Source of the DNA: Thauera sp. K11
GTDB taxonomy: Bacteria > Pseudomonadota > Gammaproteobacteria > Burkholderiales > Rhodocyclaceae
Direction: 5' to 3'
Assembly (NCBI RefSeq): GCF_002354895.1
Contig: NZ_CP023439.1
Coordinates: forward strand, 3,534,001 to 3,598,000
Length of the DNA stretch: 64,000 nucleotides
Of the stretch, positions 9,567 through 16,927 are shown in pieces. Position numbers and translations under genes: made by a program. Every line of letters begins with the position of its first letter. Within the stretch, counting starts at the first letter, position 1. Under the pieces are notes generated by a model that saw nothing but the letters and a program-made list of their open reading frames with translations, ran no database searches and was not told where the DNA came from.

Positions 9567-9875
9567 GTGAACGAGGCGCGAGAGTCCAGGCTATATGTGA
9601 TTGCCAGTGGCATCCTGCTATGGCTGGCTGTTTCGGCTGGGGGGGTGTTTGGGGCATTCAGCGTTACCTATCTCTGGCTCTTGCTGACTGGGCAGCTTCA
9701 ATGGACACCGTGGCCGATACCTGTCGATGAGGAAAGGGCATTCCGTACTTTGCTGGCAAGTGCCTTTATTGGTTCAGCACCTGGCGCCTTGCTCTGTGTG
9801 CGCCTATGGTCGCGGCTGATGCGCCGTACCGGCTGGATCAGCGCAGAGCGGATCAAGCGGATGAGCGGGTTCTGA
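9567..9875 (+). CDS. Small membrane protein, immunity-like (paralogue of 13290-13622)
   Basis: GTG 9567 is chosen because AGGGGG ends 6 bases upstream; an in-frame TTG lies 6 bases earlier. The protein has about 102 residues with two or three membrane segments (residues about 11-40 and 64-78) and a basic C-terminus, RLWSRLMRRTGWI...RIKRMSGF. That C-terminus is nearly repeated in the protein at 13290-13622, so the two form a local family. Its position after a glycine-rich tip suggests immunity to a membrane-acting toxin, but this is inference. Confidence 0.65.
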   Translation: MNEARESRLYVIASGILLWLAVSAGGVFGAFSVTYLWLLLTGQLQWTPWPIPVDEERAFRTLLASAFIGSAPGALLCVRLWSRLMRRTGWISAERIKRMSGF

Positions 9876-9923
9876 CGCCTCAGCCGGCTTTGCTCAGGCC
9901 GAGCACTTCAGCCGTCAGCCTCG

Positions 9924-10487
9924 ATGAGCTCGATACTCCATCAGGGAGGGCTTCTCGGGGCCGGTGCTGCCGTGCTGGGTGGGGTCGCGGAAGCTGCAGA
10001 AGCTGCGGATACCTTGATGGACGCGGTCTCTCCTTGGGGTTTGCTGCGCTCGGAAGGTTTGGGCCGCTGCATCAGTGCTGGCGTGTGCAGCGACGTGCTC
10101 AGCGGGAGCAACTTTGGACCATCTTCCTCCTACGGTGGGCTCCCGCTCTATCCGAACAATGCCAATACCAACATGATGCAATCGGTTTACAGCAAGATTC
10201 CAGTGCATTTACTTAGGTTGATTCTCGATTTCTTCTTTCTACCGGTTTTGATGTGGGTTGGTTCAGTGTTTGCTGGATTTCAATGGAGAAACCCCAGTAT
10301 AGGTTTCCAGCAATCAATGATTACTGGTCTGTTAATGTTAGGCGTTCTGCTGGCATTGAGTTATCAAACCGGATATATGGGTTATTATAAAATTGGTCGT
10401 AGACGCTACTTCTACATGGTGTTCGTCGTTCCTATTGTGGTTGGTCTATTTGGATTATTGGCCAGCACGATATTCGGGCATGATTGA
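9924..10487 (+). CDS. Tip-4 fragment fused in frame to a membrane immunity-like protein
   Basis: The first 91 residues look like the end of an Rhs tip (Gly/Ala-rich, then LPLYPNNANTNMMQSVYSK, encoded at 10137-10196). At every other intact tail here a stop follows at once. Here the frame continues as IPVHLLRLILDFFFLPVLMW into a protein with three membrane segments ending at 10487. An internal GTG at 10203 could be the original immunity start, giving a 94-residue product. No Rhs core precedes it, so the tip is a coreless remnant. Whether a fused protein is made is unknown. Confidence 0.6.
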   Translation: MSSILHQGGLLGAGAAVLGGVAEAAEAADTLMDAVSPWGLLRSEGLGRCISAGVCSDVLSGSNFGPSSSYGGLPLYPNNANTNMMQSVYSKIPVHLLRLILDFFFLPVLMWVGSVFAGFQWRNPSIGFQQSMITGLLMLGVLLALSYQTGYMGYYKIGRRRYFYMVFVVPIVVGLFGLLASTIFGHD

Positions 10488-10497
10488 GGGGGAGGCA

Positions 10498-10615
10498 ATG
10501 CTCACGACCGCTATTGCTGAATTAATTGATCTCGCTATTTCCTTGGCAAGAGGATTCCTTCTCTATCCGCAAGGGCCCAATGCAAACCAGATGTAGTCTG
10601 GTCTACGCAAAGTAG
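10498..10615 (+). pseudogene. Coreless tip-5 fragment with a decayed tail
   Basis: A 32-codon frame starts at ATG 10498 behind a GGGGGAGG ribosome-binding-like site and reads to GFLLYPQGPNANQM, then TAG (10594-10596). Past the stop, changing TAG to CAG and removing one T near 10598 restores MQSVYAK and a stop at 10613-10615. The shared tail has therefore been broken by a nonsense change and a 1-base insertion. Only the end of the tip survives. Confidence 0.6.
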
Positions 10616-10755
10616 GCTGATGAGGTCATGGAAGCGAATTGCCAATTTTCCCCTGTCCCCTGATCGATAATACATTGCCCTAGGCATGGGTAAGTCAGCA
10701 GTAATAGGGTCGTTTCTCTCCATCGCCAGCGTCCTAATCGTCGCTACGGGGTGAT

Positions 10756-11139
10756 GTGTTGGGCACGTCTGCTTTGTGGCAGCAAATTATGGTGAAAACC
10801 TTCGCTGGCGCTCCAAGAGTCGACTATGTTACCGGATCGTTTGATGACCTTGCCAAACTTACTGGCGTCGAAGTGAAATACGGAAACGCTCCCCTCACCG
10901 CGGTACAGAAAGCGGGATATGGGGTTATTGAGAATGGTGGCGTTGGCATTGCCAGCGGCTCTCGTGCCATGAGAGCTGGAATCGAAGGGCAGGCAATTAA
11001 CGCTATCGAAACTCTCCGCTTCGGGCCATGGGACCAGGCTCTCACTCTAACTCCCGCAATAGCAGAAGGGGTAGGCGCTAGCCTTGGCTATCCCAGCAAC
11101 TCGAATGCCAATATAATGCATTCGGTGTATCGTAAATGA
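10756..11139 (+). CDS. Standalone toxin tip 6, nuclease-like
   Basis: A 127-residue coreless tip from a GTG start. The segment VDYVTGSFDDLAKLTGVEVKYGNAPLTAVQKAGY has the D ... E-x-K pattern and the following LTxxQ typical of PD-(D/E)XK nuclease toxins (family inference). It ends with LGYPSNSNANIMHSVYRK, a variant of the shared tail. The TGA overlaps the next gene's ATG (ATGA), so the toxin and a truncated immunity-like gene remain coupled. There is no YD repeat or Rhs junction upstream, so it is probably a displaced cassette. Confidence 0.6.
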   Translation: MLGTSALWQQIMVKTFAGAPRVDYVTGSFDDLAKLTGVEVKYGNAPLTAVQKAGYGVIENGGVGIASGSRAMRAGIEGQAINAIETLRFGPWDQALTLTPAIAEGVGASLGYPSNSNANIMHSVYRK

Positions 11140-11366
11140 AGACGGGGCTTTTTCTTCTGCGCGTCTGGGACGAAATTACCTATTTTATTTTTGATAGCAC
11201 GCCATTCAAAAAGCCGCCTCGTAATCCGAAACACTCACCTCTTAAAACAGTCGAAATGCAGGAGCGAATTGGGTCTTTTCTCGATCAACGCCTTGCCAAG
11301 CACGGATTCCACCGTGTGCGCGCAGACGTTTGGGAGCGACCACACACTGGGATTGGACCAGAATAA
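11136..11366 (+). CDS. Truncated immunity-like protein
   Basis: The 76-residue frame starts at the ATGA overlap with tip 6. It contains MQERIGSFLDQRLAKHGFHRV and then ends shortly after WERPHTGIGPE, just where an unrelated tip (next entry) begins in another frame. This looks like an immunity gene cut off by recombination with another cassette. The xxKHGFxxx pattern echoes the immunity-like protein at 4851-5522, but the similarity is too short to be firm. Confidence 0.5.
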   Translation: MKTGLFLLRVWDEITYFIFDSTPFKKPPRNPKHSPLKTVEMQERIGSFLDQRLAKHGFHRVRADVWERPHTGIGPE

Positions 11367-11661
11367 TGCACTTGGACTCAATGTCGAATTCAAGACTATT
11401 GTGAACGAATGGAGCAAGAAGGCAGGTGCAGCTCTTCTGGATGCTGGTTCGGCGATCCTCGGCGCAGCAGCAATTGCGGGCGAGGTCTTGGATCCGACGA
11501 CCTACATTACCTCTGGCTCAAAGGCGCCCGAAGGTTCAATACCAGGGCCATGGTGGTGCTTAGGATGTTATTCACCGCCGCAGTCTTCAGCGGGTGGGTT
11601 CTTGCTATATCCGAACAAAGCGAATACCAACCAGTTGCAGTCGGTGTATAAAAAAAAGTGA
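11367..11661 (+). pseudogene. Coreless tip-7 fragment with intact tail
   Basis: From about 11367 the frame reads NNALGLNVEFKTIVNEWSKKAG, a Gly/Ala segment and PGPWWCLGCYSPP, and ends in GFLLYPNKANTNQLQSVYKKK. Upstream in the same frame (from 11191) the codons overlap the preceding gene in another frame and look unrelated. No start codon or core is evident, so it is treated as a 3' tip fragment. An acidic protein gene follows 30 bases downstream. Confidence 0.5.
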
Positions 11662-11691
11662 CGATCGAGGGGCAAGCTCGGAGCGGTTAGG

Positions 11692-12036
11692 ATGGAATGG
11701 ATGCCTAATGGGACAAATGTGGCAGCTCGCATAGTCGATCTTGCGCGCGCGATCTTGAGTGAAGAGATGGACCCGGTTTCCGGTTCACGCCAAATTACTG
11801 ATCTACGGCTTGAATTGGATAACTCCGATGACGAGTGCTTCGACTTCTTTGTTGCGTTCGTTTCTGAAACAGACGTGTGGCCGGAACCGGAGAATAGATA
11901 TAGGTACAGCGAGAACGCGTTGAAGAAATTTGACGCCGAGAAGGCGCGATACCTGTCCCATATGTCCGAGAAGATCAAGGACGCATGTCGGCGGCTCATT
12001 GCAGAACTATCCGACGGGGAAAACCCGAACCGATAA
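11692..12036 (+). CDS. Acidic small protein, probable immunity (DUF2489-like)
   Basis: A 114-residue acidic soluble protein downstream of the tip-7 fragment. ARAILSEEMDPVSGSRQITDLRLEL followed by FFVAFVSETDVWPEPENRYRYSENAL matches my recollection of DUF2489-type proteins (GE-D-G pattern, then SETD), which often sit beside Rhs and other polymorphic toxins. ATG 11692 or 11701 could be the start. The match is from memory and the immunity role is inferred from position. Confidence 0.6.
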   Translation: MEWMPNGTNVAARIVDLARAILSEEMDPVSGSRQITDLRLELDNSDDECFDFFVAFVSETDVWPEPENRYRYSENALKKFDAEKARYLSHMSEKIKDACRRLIAELSDGENPNR

Positions 12037-12067
12037 GGGGTCGGAGTAAAACAGAAAAACCTACCCC

Positions 12068-12084
12068 ACCCGCCGCTGGCGGGT
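12068..12084. terminator. Short hairpin after the immunity gene
   Basis: ACCCGCC and GGCGGGT form a perfect 7-bp stem around a GCT loop, 31 bases after the stop at 12036. No T-run follows, so a terminator role is weak. The IS element starts just downstream. Confidence 0.3.
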
Positions 12085-12093
12085 AGCTGCTAA

Positions 12094-13003
12094 GAAGCTC
12101 TAACAAAATGATGAAATGGGCTGTTCACCCTTGATTTCATTTGTTAACCTCTGCCTTGTTTGTCGAGGCAGAGGAGATGGCGAAACCGATACTGGATGAC
12201 GAATTGTGGGCGTTGATCGAGCCGCTGTTGCCGCCACCGAAGCCGCGCCGGGAACGGTATCCCGGACGCAAGCCACTGGACGACCGCAAGGTGCTCACCG
12301 GCATCCTCTTCGTGCTGCAGTCGGGCATTCCTTGGGAGATGCTCCCCAAGGAGATGGGCTGCGGCTCAGGGATGAGCTGCTGGCGACGACTACGGAAGTG
12401 GCAGGAGGCCGGCGTGTGGGACCGCCTGCACGAAGTGCTGCTTGCACGGTTGCGCGCTGCCGGCCGCCTCGATTGGTCTCGCGCCATCGTCGATTCCTCG
12501 TCCATACGCGCTGTGGGGGCCGGTCAAAAACAGGACCGAACCCCACCGATCGCGCTCGTCCAGGCTCCAAGCACCATCTCATCACCGAAGCGCAAGGCAT
12601 CCCGCTGGCGGTGATCCTCACCGGTGCCAACCGCAACGACGTCACCCAGCTTCTCCCTTTGGTCGAGGCGATCCCGCCGATCCGTGGCAAGCGCGGCCGA
12701 CCGCTGTCGAAACCCCGACTCGTGCAGGCCGATCGCGGCTACGACCACGACAAGTACCGCCGACCGCTCCACGCTGCAGGCATCACCACCCAGATCGCCC
12801 GCCGGGGCCAACCGCATGGCAGCGGTCTGGGCAAGACCCGTTGGGTTGTGGAACGCACCTTGGGTTGGCTGCACAACTTTCGGCGATTGCGCATCCGTTT
12901 CGAGCGGCTGGCCATCATCCACGAAGCCTTTCTCGAGATAGCCTGCTGCATCATCTGCTGGCGGCAATTGCGAAAGGCATAGCATGCATTTTGTTAGCGC
13001 TTC
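12094..13003 (+). mobile_element. Complete IS5-family insertion sequence (910 bp)
   Basis: The 17-bp ends GAAGCTCTAACAAAATG (12094-12110) and CATTTTGTTAGCGCTTC (12987-13003) are inverted with one mismatch. They are flanked by direct TAA repeats (12091-12093 and 13004-13006), consistent with a 3-bp TNA target duplication known in IS5-family subgroups. One transposase fills the element. Intact ends and target repeats argue for a fairly recent insertion into the toxin array. Confidence 0.88.
12177..12982 (+). CDS. IS5-family DDE transposase with a -1 frameshift
   Basis: The N-terminal half (MAKPILDDELWALIEPLLPP, GIPWEMLP, IVDSSSIRA) and the C-terminal half (HLITEAQGIPLAV, ADRGYDHDKYR, RWVVERTLGWLHNFRRL) lie in different frames. 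Reading -1 at CAAAAAC (12525-12531) restores GQKTGPNPTDRARPGSKHHL and a protein of about 268 residues. The DDE residues are visible: D in VDSSS, D in ADRGYD and E in VVERTL. Two-frame expression by programmed frameshifting is known in IS5-family elements, so this may be natural rather than a mutation. Start ATG 12177 is preceded by a purine-rich site. Confidence 0.85.
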
Positions 13004-13041
13004 TAAGCCGGCAAACAAAAAGGATCGAGTACGATTCGAGA

Positions 13042-13293
13042 ATGAAGAAAATCGACGCTCGCGCCCTATCCGCCGAATCACTGAAACTGCTTCGCCGTCA
13101 GGCACTGACGCTGCACCGAGAGACGTGGCTCACTTGGGCCGAAATTGCGAAGGTGCGTGGCATGTCGATCTCGACAGTGATGGAAGTGGTCGCGCTGGTT
13201 TGCCGGCCAGGGCGCAGCGGCGTTCGTTCCGAAACGTCACGGGCGCAAACACGGTTCGGGGCGCACACTTACCAGCTTAGGCTATTTAAATGA
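13042..13293 (+). pseudogene. IS630-type transposase N-terminal fragment
   Basis: MKKIDARALSAESLKLLRRQALTL followed by a helix-turn-helix (TWAEIAKVRGMSISTVMEVV) resembles the N-terminal DNA-binding domain of IS630-family transposases, where MKKIDARxLS is a familiar start. The similarity ends after RPGRSGVRS. No DDE domain follows, so this is a remnant. The frame stops at 13293, overlapping the next gene. Confidence 0.55.
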
Positions 13294-13622
13294 TCAGTAG
13301 GGAAGGTTCAGTTCTACTGCCGGAAAGCAGGATTCGAGTCTTCTTGGCTTGGCTGTCATGGTTGCTAATGTTGGTCGGAATTGGGCTCGTTGTTGTCTAC
13401 TCAATAATTTTCATATCATTTTTTTTGGTGGGCGGGATAGGCCTTGTAACCGGGGTTTTGAGTGGTCAAGTAAGGAATAACCCTGTGCTCTTGAGAATCA
13501 TCTTGGCATCGTCGATTGGATTTCCAGTCGGTGCCATATGTGGAGTTCGTTTGTGGGCAAGCTTGATGCGCAGAGCGCACTGGATTGGTTCTGATCGAGT
13601 GAAGCGGATGAGCGGATTTTGA
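13290..13622 (+). CDS. Small membrane protein, immunity-like (paralogue of 9567-9875)
   Basis: A 110-residue protein with two or three membrane helices (about residues 17-60 and 67-85) and the C-terminus GVRLWASLMRRAHWI...RVKRMSGF. This nearly repeats the end of the protein at 9567-9875. In both places the gene sits just upstream of a coreless tip fragment. The N-terminal halves differ, as expected of immunity paralogues that recognise different partners. Any original toxin partner is missing here, with transposon remnants directly upstream. The role is inferred. Confidence 0.6.
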   Translation: MISREGSVLLPESRIRVFLAWLSWLLMLVGIGLVVVYSIIFISFFLVGGIGLVTGVLSGQVRNNPVLLRIILASSIGFPVGAICGVRLWASLMRRAHWIGSDRVKRMSGF

Positions 13623-14133
13623 ATCGCCCCGGGCATGGCCACCGTTACCGCCAATTGTTGGAAGATTTGGTCTTGGTGGCGGACTGCAGTATGAACCCAC
13701 AGGGAGCCCGTCTAGACATGCGAAAGATAGCTCCAATTATATTGCACGATCATTTTCATCGGTCGGACTGGAAGCAGGTGCTGGTCCGTTTGGAGTAGGC
13801 AGTTCTACTACATGGCGATCAGGAAATGCAATTACAACTCCCGTAGGTGGGGATTATCTCGAATCTTCAGGAGCCACATACTCAGTAAGCAATGAAGTGA
13901 GTAAGCCGTATTTTGGGGTGCGATTAAATGGCGCCGTTGGCATTGAAGTGGGAAGCTATATAAAAAGACCTGTATCCATCCAATATGATGATGAAAAATT
14001 AATGAAGGCAGAGCCTGTTTTCAATCCATTGTTGAGTTTTGAGCAGATTACTTCTCCCTCTACTTTTGAATCGTACTCGTCATACTCAAGCAAAACTAAC
14101 ATTAATCATATAGTAAATATTTACAGAAAATAA
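13612..14133 (+). pseudogene. Coreless AT-rich toxin tip 8
   Basis: One frame is open for about 173 codons (from 13612) without a convincing start; a GTG at 13897 would give only 78 residues. The protein is rich in Ser, Gly and Tyr (GLGGGLQYEP, VGGDYLESSGATYSV, GVRLNGAVGIEVGSYI), with no motif I recognise. It ends YSSKTNINHIVNIYRK, which aligns with the shared tail (YPNKxNTNxMQSVYxK) in a diverged form. GC content is well below the surroundings. A probable immunity gene starts 11 bases later. Confidence 0.5.
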
Positions 14134-14144
14134 TCCACCGAGCA

Positions 14145-14486
14145 ATGGCAATGCCAAAAAAATTGAAATGGGTATTCCTATTTTTTGTATCAGCAATTGC
14201 TATGTCTGCTCTATTGAAAGGGTTGGACTATTTTGATTCGGGACAGAGAGAAGCCCTTCATCTCCTACTGACAAGCAAAGAAGTTATAGAGCAAGTGGGA
14301 GTGATTTCAGATTATTCCCTTCACAAACGTTACTATATCGGCCATGGGGGCCAGACTCCACCATATCGGGAATATCTTTATCTGGCAAAAGGAGAAAAAA
14401 TGCGCGCATTCGTTACCATTAGAATGGACGGAGTTAACGAAGGGCAGCGTCGATATTCAGTGACGAGAATCCAAGAGTACCCATAA
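14145..14486 (+). CDS. AT-rich single-pass membrane protein, probable immunity to tip 8
   Basis: A 113-residue protein that begins 11 bases after the tip-8 stop. One N-terminal membrane segment (WVFLFFVSAIAMSALL, about residues 9-24) is followed by a soluble domain with SLHKRYYIGHGGQTPPYREYLYL. The start could be ATG 14145 or 14151. Its low GC matches tip 8 and contrasts with the next gene, so the two probably arrived together. No family recognised. It marks the right edge of the toxin island. Confidence 0.6.
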   Translation: MAMPKKLKWVFLFFVSAIAMSALLKGLDYFDSGQREALHLLLTSKEVIEQVGVISDYSLHKRYYIGHGGQTPPYREYLYLAKGEKMRAFVTIRMDGVNEGQRRYSVTRIQEYP

Positions 14487-14673
14487 TTGGTCGAGAGTGC
14501 TGACGGGCTGCGATTGGAACCACGAGACCCATTCGAGGACAACCCGGCAAACCTTCCGACCAGTGGTACAACAATTCCTGCAGATACGCTTTTCCCCAGG
14601 AATCAGACGGCTCAGGACTTGGCTACGGTGTGGCAGACTTGTCCTTGGCCCTCGCCCGCCCGCGGCCCGTGGT

Positions 14674-15414
14674 TCAGCCGGGCAGGTCGCGCAGGTCGAC
14701 CACCGGTGCGGCGCCGAAATCCTCGCTAAGCAAATGGGCCACCAGACGCGCGGCGGCCGCGGCGGGCGGGATGAGGCCGCCGGCGCGCTGCATTGCGGCG
14801 AACTGGTCGCGCAGCGGAAACTGTTCCAGCGTGGAGGCGCGCACTTCGGCCTGCATGCCGGTATCCACCACTCCCGGCGCCGCGCTGCAGATGCGCAGGC
14901 CCGCCTGCGCGTCCGCCTGCACCGCGCGCGCGTGATGATCGAGCGCGGCCTTGGTGGCGCAGTACACGCTCCAGCCCGCATAGGGCTTGCGCGCCGCGCC
15001 GCTCGACACATGCAGCACGCGCCGTTCGGCGGCGGTCGATTCCACCGCCGCGACCGCGGCGGCGAGCATCAGCGGCGCCGCCACGTTCAGCGCCACCGCC
15101 GGGGCGATCGCCGCCACGTCCTGCAGGCGCGGCGGCCCGACCGGCTGCAGCGTGCCGGCATCGTTCACCAGCAGCAGCATATCGCCGTCGGCGGCGAAGC
15201 CGGCGAACTCGCCGCCGCCCAGCCACGCCGCCAGGCGCGCCGGATCGGCAAGGTCGATCGCATGCTGCGCCAGCCCGGCCGGAAAGCGCGCGGCCAGTTC
15301 GTCGTTGTGCCTGCGCGCCAGGCCCAGCACGGCAACGCCCCGCTGCAGCAGGTCCTCGGCGATGGCGGCGCCCAGGCCGCGGCTGTGTCCGGTGACGATG
15401 GCCTTGATGGTCAT
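14674..15414 (-). CDS. Short-chain dehydrogenase/reductase
   Basis: A 246-residue classical SDR. It has the cofactor loop TGHSRGLG near residue 8, NDAG in place of NNAG, and the catalytic pair in YCATK. Start ATG 15414 has ACAGGAGA upstream. The substrate is unknown; family members oxidise or reduce alcohol or carbonyl groups with NAD(P). It is downstream of, and in the same direction as, a LysR regulator, with 138 bases between them. Confidence 0.88.
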   Translation of the reverse strand: MTIKAIVTGHSRGLGAAIAEDLLQRGVAVLGLARRHNDELAARFPAGLAQHAIDLADPARLAAWLGGGEFAGFAADGDMLLLVNDAGTLQPVGPPRLQDVAAIAPAVALNVAAPLMLAAAVAAVESTAAERRVLHVSSGAARKPYAGWSVYCATKAALDHHARAVQADAQAGLRICSAAPGVVDTGMQAEVRASTLEQFPLRDQFAAMQRAGGLIPPAAAAARLVAHLLSEDFGAAPVVDLRDLPG

Positions 15415-15552
15415 TGAACTATCTCCTGTCGTCGCTGTGGGACGGCAGGCCGGCCTCGCACGGCCGGCCCGTTCCGCAGGCGCGAAGCGGTGCTCTGCAA
15501 GATCCCTGCCCTGCCCTTCGAACGTCCCCTTCGGACGGCCGGGCGGTAGAAC

Positions 15553-16470
15553 TCACGAGCGCACTTCCCCGGCCACTCCGTTCGATTGCAACGGCCGCGG
15601 AAAAATCCGCTCGCAGCAGCCCAGCCACGCCCGCGCCGCGCGCGAGACGTAGTCCTCGCGCCAGATCAGGCCCAGTTCCCACACCACCTCGGGGTCCTTC
15701 AGCGGACGGCGCGCGATGCGGGCGGGGTCGAGGCGGGTGAAAGCCTCGTCGGGCAGGATGCCGATGCCCACGTCGGCCGCCACCAGTTCGCCGATGAAGT
15801 CCCAGTAGCGGCTGCGCGCCACCACGTTGGGCACGAAGCCCGCGCTGGCGCAGGCGTCGGAGACGATGCAGGCGAGCGCGAAATCGTCCTCGTACAACAC
15901 GAAGGGGTAGTCGGCCAGTTCGCGGAAGGCGACGGGGCCCTGGCCTGCCGGCGCGCGCGCGATCGGGAACAGGGCCGAGGCGGCCTGCCTCGCCACCGGG
16001 TAGCTCGCGATCCCGGGCCGCGCCACAGGCAGGAAGGTCACGCCGATGTCCAGTTCGCCGCTGGCGACCGCATCCTCCAGCGCGCGGGTGCCCTGCTCGC
16101 GCAGGCGCAGCGTGACGTCGGGATACTGCTGGCGGTAGGCGCCGATCGCCTGGGCGAAATAGGGGCCGGTCGCGGGCGGGATGCCGATCATCAGTTCGCC
16201 GCGGGTCAGGCCTTCGACTTCGGCCACTTCCTGGTACAGGCGCGCCACCTCGTTCAGCACTGCCTGGCCGCGGGCATGGACCACCTTGCCGGCATCGGTC
16301 AGCCGGGTGTGCCGCCCCTCGCGGATCAGCAGCGGGCCGCCGAGTTCGTCCTCCAGGCTGCGCACCATCTTGCTGATGGTCGGCTGGGTGACGTGCAGGG
16401 CTTCCGCCGCGCGCGTGAAACCTTGCTGATTCACCACTTCCACGAAATAACGCAGGGCCCGTACGTCCAT
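15553..16470 (-). CDS. LysR-family transcriptional regulator
   Basis: About 305 residues. The N-terminal winged helix-turn-helix (LRYFVEVVNQQGFTRAAEALHVTQPTISKMVRSLE) is followed by a periplasmic-binding-like effector domain from about residue 90. I choose ATG 16470 because GAAGGA lies 6 bases before it; the in-frame ATG 16476 would have no spacing. It may control the SDR gene downstream or the small gene divergent from it. The effector is unknown. Confidence 0.9.
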   Translation of the reverse strand: MDVRALRYFVEVVNQQGFTRAAEALHVTQPTISKMVRSLEDELGGPLLIREGRHTRLTDAGKVVHARGQAVLNEVARLYQEVAEVEGLTRGELMIGIPPATGPYFAQAIGAYRQQYPDVTLRLREQGTRALEDAVASGELDIGVTFLPVARPGIASYPVARQAASALFPIARAPAGQGPVAFRELADYPFVLYEDDFALACIVSDACASAGFVPNVVARSRYWDFIGELVAADVGIGILPDEAFTRLDPARIARRPLKDPEVVWELGLIWREDYVSRAARAWLGCCERIFPRPLQSNGVAGEVRS

Positions 16471-16505
16471 TTTCATTCCTTCATAGAATCGATTTTATGA
16501 TTTGT

Positions 16506-16520
16506 ATTCATTTTACGAAT
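16506..16520. promoter_or_regulatory. Possible LysR box
   Basis: ATTC-N7-GAAT, a 15-bp partial dyad of the T-N11-A type typical of LysR sites, lies 36 bases upstream of the LysR gene, in the space shared with a divergent small gene. Confidence 0.35.
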
Positions 16521-16645
16521 TCAAAACCGCCGCGTACACTGCAATCGTCCTTCCGATGAAAGCATGCCGCAGCGACGGCATGTCGGGCACCGGCCGGCAG
16601 CACTCAGGCCCTGCCACGGAAGTTTCGACCAAGGAGAGCAATATC

Positions 16646-16891
16646 ATGGAAGCCATCGAACGCACGCGCACCCACGACCGCACCCCGGCCGGCAGAGTCG
16701 CCGGCGAAATCGAGCGGCTCCGCGCCCAGAACGCGGCCCTGCTGGCGGCCATCGCCTCGGCGAACGCGGCGATGACCGCGGCGCCGAGCTGGCACGAAAT
16801 GCACCGCACCGCGCAGAAGGTGCTGCGCGCCGCCCTCGCCGAAGCCGGCGCCGCACAGCGGCCGCAGACGCCGGTCCGCCGCGTCGGCTGA
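16646..16891 (+). CDS. Small coiled-coil hypothetical protein
   Basis: An 81-residue protein starting at ATG 16646, with AAGGAGA about 8 bases upstream. A central EIERLRAQNAALLAAIASAN segment should form a short coiled coil, and the C-terminus is basic. The upstream codons open in the same frame (from 16502) look non-coding. It is divergent from the LysR gene. No function is recognised. Confidence 0.5.
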   Translation: MEAIERTRTHDRTPAGRVAGEIERLRAQNAALLAAIASANAAMTAAPSWHEMHRTAQKVLRAALAEAGAAQRPQTPVRRVG

Positions 16892-16927
16892 GGCCGGACC
16901 CCGCACGGAGCGGCGCCCGGCGGCCGC

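Noticed and set aside
14487..14729. Open frame after the last immunity-like gene
   Set aside because: It runs into the opposite-strand SDR gene, has no ribosome binding site and matches no tip tail or known family.
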